NCBI GenBank assembly: GCA_024697065.1
Contig: JAILGE010000032.1
Coordinates: 1 to 64,000 of the forward strand
Length of the DNA stretch: 64,000 nucleotides
Origin: Lachnospiraceae bacterium
GTDB lineage: Bacteria > Bacillota > Clostridia > Lachnospirales > Lachnospiraceae
Direction: 5' to 3'
Under the pieces are notes generated by a model that was not told the DNA's origin, made no database searches, and saw nothing but the letters and a program-made list of their open reading frames with translations. Below are positions 59,924-64,000 of the stretch, piece after piece. Within the stretch, counting starts at the first letter, position 1. Every line of letters starts with the position of its first letter. A program made the position numbers and the translations under genes.

Positions 59924-62848
59924 ATGTTTGACCCCAAAATACTTGAAAAATATAAGATAGTGGAGCACCACTACAGCGAAGATTTAAAGAGCGAAGCCTA
60001 TCTCATGGAGCATATTAAGAGCGGTGCACGTATCGCGCTTCTTGATAATGATGAGGAGAATAAGGTTTTCTATATCGCATTCAGGACACCGCCTAAGGAT
60101 TCAACCGGAGTGGCCCACATACTTGAGCATTCCGTGCTGTGCGGCTCGGAGAAGTTCCCCTTAAAGGATCCTTTCGTTGAACTGGTAAAGGGTTCCCTCA
60201 ATACCTTCCTCAATGCCATGACATATCCGGATAAGACAGTCTATCCCGTAGCATCCTGCAATGATAAGGATTTCAAGAATCTGATGGATGTCTATATGGA
60301 TGCGGTTCTTCATCCCAATATCTATCGCGAAGAGAAGATATTCAGACAGGAAGGCTGGCACTATGAACTGGCTGACAGGGATGATGAGCTTAAGATAAAC
60401 GGTGTTGTATATAACGAGATGAAGGGTGCATTTTCCTCGCCGGAAGATGTGCTTTACAGAGAGATCATGAATTCACTTTATCCCGATACTGCGTACGGAG
60501 TGGAGAGCGGAGGAGATCCCGAGTGTATTCCGGATCTTACATATGAGGATTTCCTTAAGTTCCACGGATCATATTATCATCCCGTGAACTCATATATTTA
60601 TATGTACGGTAATGCGGACTGGAATGAGAGACTAGCATGGCTTGATGAGAGATATCTCTCGGGATACGACCGTATTGATATCTCATCATTCCCGGGGCGT
60701 CAGACGCCTTTTGACAGTGTGCGTACTATCACCAAAGAATACCCTATATCGGAGGATGAGAAGGAAGAGGACAATACATTCCTTTCATACAATGCGGTCA
60801 TCGGAGATTCCACTGACAGGGAACTGTATCTCGCTTTTCAGATAGTTGATTATGCGCTTATCGATGCTGACGGAACACCTCTTAAGAAAGCTCTTCTCGA
60901 AGCCGGCATAGGCACAGAGATCATGTCCACGTTTGAAAACGGAATATGTGAGCCTTATTACAGCATCATCGCAAAGAACGCCAATCCGGAAGATGAGGCG
61001 AAATTTGTTGAGCTCATTGAGAATGAATTCAGACGCGTGGTTAAGGAAGGTTTTGACAAAAATGCACTCCTTGCGGATCTAAATTACCTGGAGTTCAAAT
61101 ACAGGGAGGCTGACTCAGGTCATTATCCCAAGGGACTGCTCATGGGACTCAAGTGCCTGGACAGCTGGCTCTATGATGATTCGAAGCCCTTCATCCATGT
61201 AGAGGAGCTGGATACTTTTGCAAAGCTCAGGAAAAAGATAGATACACATTATTTTGAAGACCTGGTAGATAAATATCTACTCGGCAATATACACAGATCC
61301 GTTCTTAAGCTTGTTCCGAAGAAAGGCCTTACGGCAAAGAAGGATAAGGAACTTGCGGATAAGCTTGCGTCATATAAAGCATCTTTATCCGATAAGGAGA
61401 TAGGGGAAATAGTTGAATCCACTAAGGCATTAAAGCTTTTCCAGGAAACTCCGGACTCGGAGGAAGCATTAAAGTGTCTTCCTGTGCTTAAGAGATCGGA
61501 TTTAAGGAAAGAAGCGGAACCGCTTATTAATGAGTGGACCGAGGTGGATGGCATAAAGACGCTTTTCCACGACATCGATACCAACGGCATCGTATATTTC
61601 ACTATGCTTTTCGATATGGATAAGCTCCCTTACCCGCTCTATCCTTACGCGGGATTATTGAATGGCGTCCTCAGATCGGTGGATACCGCAAAGCATACTT
61701 ACGACAGTCTCGGATATGAGATAGACAAGTACACCGGATGCATCAGCATGTCTTCGGACAGCACTGTCATCAAAGGCGACCTTAAGAATTATAAGAGATA
61801 CCTTACAGTCAAGCTCAGTGCCATGACACAGAACATTCCTCAGGCCTTTGATCTTCTGGGAGAGATAATGCTCACATCAAAGCTTGATGATACGAAGCGT
61901 TTAAAGGAGATCATAGCAGAGGGAAGATCTCGCATTCAGAGTACCATGCTCTCATCAGGTCATCTTGTGGCAGCGGCTCATGCTGCAGCCGGCGCATCGG
62001 AATTTGCCAAGACGAGAGAAATGATCAGCGGTCTGGATTACTACAGATGTCTGGAGGACTGGGAAGCCAACTTTGATGAGAAGAAGGATGAGATAGTAGC
62101 CGGACTTAAAGAGACACTTCGCATCGTATACAGGAAAGAGAACCTCTTCCTTGATGTCACGGGAGGCAGGACGGAGCTCGATTCGTTAAAGGGTATGGTC
62201 AGTCCCATCGTGGATGCTCTGGATACTGCTCCGGTGAATGTACCCAAGGGCAGCATAGAAGTTAAAAAGGAGAAAGCGGGACTCAGTTGTTCATCGCAGG
62301 TTCAGTATGTATGCCGTTCGGGTAACTTTAAGGATCACGGTCTGGAATACAAGGGAAGCATGCATATCCTCCATACTATCCTCGGATATGATTATCTCTG
62401 GACAAATGTCCGCGTAAAGGGTGGTGCATACGGATGCATGAACAGCTTCGGCAGACATGGTACAAGCTATTTCGTATCCTACAGGGATCCGAATCTTACG
62501 GAGACGATCGATATATTTGAGAAGGCAGCGGATTATCTGCGTGATTTCAAGGCGGATGATGAACAGATGACAAAGTACATCATAGGCACCATGAGTGATA
62601 TAGATATCCCCAGGATGCCTTCTGCCAAGGGATCGAGATCGCTCCATGCAGAGCTCGAGGGTATAACTTACGAGCAGCTCCAGAAGGAGAGGGATGAAGT
62701 ATTAAATGCAAATGACGGGGATATCAGAGCGCTGGCAGCCCATGTGGAAGCATTCATGTCGGATGACATATTATGCGTTGTGGGAAATGAGACCAAGATC
62801 AATGATAATAAAGACTGCTTCGATGTGACCGAAGCGCTGTTCCATTAA
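59924..62848 (+). CDS. M16C family metallopeptidase (PreP/presequence-protease-like)
   Basis: The 974-aa zinc peptidase has the inverted zinc motif HxxEH in HILEHSVLCGSEKFPLKDPF near residue 65, with the third ligand glutamate downstream in the VYNEMKGAFSSPEDVLYREI region. It has two halves with the fold repeated in the second (from about residue 530), as in PreP-type single-chain M16C enzymes that digest short peptides inside a closed chamber. No signal peptide, so it is cytosolic. It ends 13 nt before era, so these genes may be linked. Confidence 0.94.
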   Translation: MFDPKILEKYKIVEHHYSEDLKSEAYLMEHIKSGARIALLDNDEENKVFYIAFRTPPKDSTGVAHILEHSVLCGSEKFPLKDPFVELVKGSLNTFLNAMTYPDKTVYPVASCNDKDFKNLMDVYMDAVLHPNIYREEKIFRQEGWHYELADRDDELKINGVVYNEMKGAFSSPEDVLYREIMNSLYPDTAYGVESGGDPECIPDLTYEDFLKFHGSYYHPVNSYIYMYGNADWNERLAWLDERYLSGYDRIDISSFPGRQTPFDSVRTITKEYPISEDEKEEDNTFLSYNAVIGDSTDRELYLAFQIVDYALIDADGTPLKKALLEAGIGTEIMSTFENGICEPYYSIIAKNANPEDEAKFVELIENEFRRVVKEGFDKNALLADLNYLEFKYREADSGHYPKGLLMGLKCLDSWLYDDSKPFIHVEELDTFAKLRKKIDTHYFEDLVDKYLLGNIHRSVLKLVPKKGLTAKKDKELADKLASYKASLSDKEIGEIVESTKALKLFQETPDSEEALKCLPVLKRSDLRKEAEPLINEWTEVDGIKTLFHDIDTNGIVYFTMLFDMDKLPYPLYPYAGLLNGVLRSVDTAKHTYDSLGYEIDKYTGCISMSSDSTVIKGDLKNYKRYLTVKLSAMTQNIPQAFDLLGEIMLTSKLDDTKRLKEIIAEGRSRIQSTMLSSGHLVAAAHAAAGASEFAKTREMISGLDYYRCLEDWEANFDEKKDEIVAGLKETLRIVYRKENLFLDVTGGRTELDSLKGMVSPIVDALDTAPVNVPKGSIEVKKEKAGLSCSSQVQYVCRSGNFKDHGLEYKGSMHILHTILGYDYLWTNVRVKGGAYGCMNSFGRHGTSYFVSYRDPNLTETIDIFEKAADYLRDFKADDEQMTKYIIGTMSDIDIPRMPSAKGSRSLHAELEGITYEQLQKERDEVLNANDGDIRALAAHVEAFMSDDILCVVGNETKINDNKDCFDVTEALFH

Positions 62849-62861
62849 GACGGGAGAGACT

Positions 62862-63779
62862 ATGGGAGAAGAGAACCGTAAAAAATCAGGATTCGTAGTA
62901 TTGGCAGGCAAGCCCAATGTGGGCAAGAGTACTTTGATGAACAGGCTCATCGGAGAGAAGATCGCCATTACATCACCGCGTCCCCAGACCACCAGGAACC
63001 GTATACGTACGGTGCTCACCGAGGAGAGAGGGCAGATAGTCTTCGTTGATACACCGGGACTGCACAAGGCCAGGAACAAGCTGGGCGACTATATGATGGC
63101 AGCAGCGGACCGCTCCATAAAAGAGGCTGATCTGGTACTGTGGCTTGTAGAACCAAAGGCCGAGATCCCCGAAGCGGAGCTGCGCATAGCAGAGCAGCTG
63201 CGTGAGATAAAGCTTCCCATAATACTTGTCATCAATAAGATCGATACGGTAAAGAAACCGGAGATCCTCAAAGTCATCGATGCATATCAGAAGCTTTGCG
63301 AATTTGCGGAGATAATCCCTGTATCAGCAATCAAGGCGCAGGGGATAGACGATCTTTTAGGAAGCATATTCAAACACTTAAAGGAGGGACCGTTCTTCTT
63401 CGACGAAGATGAGCTTACTGACCAGCCGATCAGACAGCTGGCAGCAGAGCTTATAAGAGAAAAGGCGCTGCGTCTCCTTGATAAAGAGATACCTCACGGT
63501 ATCGCCGTGCTGATAGACAGGATGGAGAAGCGCGAAGGTAAGGATATATATGACGTGGAAGCGACCATCGTCTGCGAAAAGGAATCTCATAAAGGGATCA
63601 TCATCGGCAAAAAGGGTTCAATGCTCAGAGAGATAGGTACCCAGGCACGACCGGGAATAGAGAGGCTCCTTGAAACAAAAGTCAATCTGAAGCTTTGGGT
63701 AAAGGTCAGGGAAAACTGGCGTGAGAGTGATCTGTTAGTGGCTAATTTCGGCTACAGCAAGGATGATCTGAAGAAATAA
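62862..63779 (+). CDS. era: GTPase Era
   Basis: Era binds 16S rRNA near its 3' end and is needed for 30S assembly. The 305-aa protein has G1 GKPNVGKST, G2 region SPRPQTTRNRI, G3 DTPGLHKARNKLG, G4 NKID and G5 SAIKAQG, then the KH2 RNA-binding domain from about residue 190 with GIIIGKKGSMLREIG. Length is normal. It is followed by recO, a standard order. Confidence 0.97.
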   Translation: MGEENRKKSGFVVLAGKPNVGKSTLMNRLIGEKIAITSPRPQTTRNRIRTVLTEERGQIVFVDTPGLHKARNKLGDYMMAAADRSIKEADLVLWLVEPKAEIPEAELRIAEQLREIKLPIILVINKIDTVKKPEILKVIDAYQKLCEFAEIIPVSAIKAQGIDDLLGSIFKHLKEGPFFFDEDELTDQPIRQLAAELIREKALRLLDKEIPHGIAVLIDRMEKREGKDIYDVEATIVCEKESHKGIIIGKKGSMLREIGTQARPGIERLLETKVNLKLWVKVRENWRESDLLVANFGYSKDDLKK

Positions 63780-63802
63780 AAGCCTGAAAAAGATTTAAGA
63801 AA

Positions 63803-64000
63803 ATGCTTGATCTGATGAATACGCCCGGCATTGTTCTTCGTGCCGAGCCCGTAAATGAATATGACAGGAGAGTGGTGATCCTAACCGGCAATTCGGGGAA
63901 GATCACCGCTTTTGCGAACGGAGCAAGACGCCAGGGAAACAGACTGCAGGCTTGCACTGATCTCTTTGTCTTCGCGGATTTCAAGCTTTTCGCAGGCAGA
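63803..64000 (+). CDS. recO: DNA repair protein RecO, N-terminal part (cut by the window)
   Basis: The visible 66 codons give MNTPGIVLRAEPVNEYDRRVVIL and SGKITAFANGARR, the OB-fold start of RecO, which loads RecA onto SSB-coated DNA together with RecR. The rest lies beyond position 64000. The ATG at 63803 or 63815 could be the start; neither has a strong ribosome site. It follows era by 23 nt. Confidence 0.9.
   Translation, partial: MLDLMNTPGIVLRAEPVNEYDRRVVILTGNSGKITAFANGARRQGNRLQACTDLFVFADFKLFAGR

Overview
The window is a gene-dense stretch of a low-to-mid GC Firmicutes chromosome. It is most consistent with a Lachnospiraceae bacterium (Butyrivibrio or a relative). The evidence is the syntenic blocks rpmF-plsX-acpP-rnc-smc-ftsY, ylxM-ffh-rpsP-khpA-rimM-trmD and secG-rnr-smpB-ssrA, the Firmicute-style FeoA-FeoB fusion, the very large 2-hydroxyacyl-CoA dehydratase activase, and strong AGGAGG-type ribosome binding sites. 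The genus is an inference from gene content, not from a marker-gene comparison. Almost all genes read on the plus strand. The exceptions are a small lipoprotein gene (16.3-16.9 kb) and the giant activase (51.2-55.6 kb). I see no prophage, transposase, CRISPR array, rRNA or tRNA; the only recognised RNA gene is tmRNA.

Layout. 0.3-4.0 kb: larE-larB-larC (nickel-pincer cofactor synthesis) plus a radical SAM enzyme, ending in a terminator. 4.1-8.0 kb: a cation diffusion facilitator, a Nudix hydrolase and FeoAB. 8.1-16.3 kb: argH, asd, an AAA ATPase, topB, a left-handed beta-helix protein, an HD-domain protein and a CmpB-like membrane protein. 17.0-20.9 kb: branched-chain amino-acid genes ilvB, two consecutive ACT-type regulatory subunits, and ilvC. 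20.97-21.62 kb: a cluster of long palindromic structured repeats with a 23-bp tandem array. 21.7-22.9 kb: an orphan membrane protein resembling a chemoreceptor. 23.0-30.1 kb: rpmF, plsX, acpP, rnc, smc, ftsY. 30.2-32.9 kb: ilvA, a fourth inverted copy of the structured repeat, and a glycosyltransferase-like gene, inserted between ftsY and ylxM. 33.1-36.7 kb: the SRP/ribosome-maturation operon. 36.7-39.5 kb: an ABC exporter whose permease is fused to a CPBP protease domain. 39.6-43.2 kb: secG, rnr, smpB, ssrA. 43.3-48.7 kb: a C-S lyase/aminotransferase, a small membrane protein, a CarD-like RNA polymerase regulator, ligA and metA. 48.7-51.1 kb: a candidate small RNA, then a J-domain protein, an unknown protein, a HAMP/degenerate GGDEF protein and an acidic protein. 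51.2-55.6 kb: the activase. 55.7-62.8 kb: a GT-C-like membrane protein, a stand-alone FakA-middle-domain-like protein, a rhomboid-like protein with a zinc-ribbon tail, a truncated sigma-70-like protein, an unknown protein and an M16C peptidase. 62.9-64.0 kb: era and the start of recO.

How the genes work together. Most are housekeeping: protein targeting (ffh, ftsY, secG), ribosome maturation and rescue (rpsP, rimM, trmD, era, rnc, rnr, smpB, ssrA), chromosome maintenance (smc, topB, ligA, recO), and amino-acid synthesis (argH, asd, metA, ilvABNC). Asd and MetA lie on the methionine branch. IlvA feeds 2-oxobutyrate into IlvB/N/C. The least explained parts are the sigma-like protein that keeps core-binding regions but lacks promoter-recognition regions, together with its unknown neighbours at 57-60 kb; the dispersed palindromic repeats; the candidate small RNA after metA; and two strong promoters placed so close to a start codon that the mRNAs may be leaderless or nearly so. 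All family assignments were made by eye from the translations and motifs; no searches were run.
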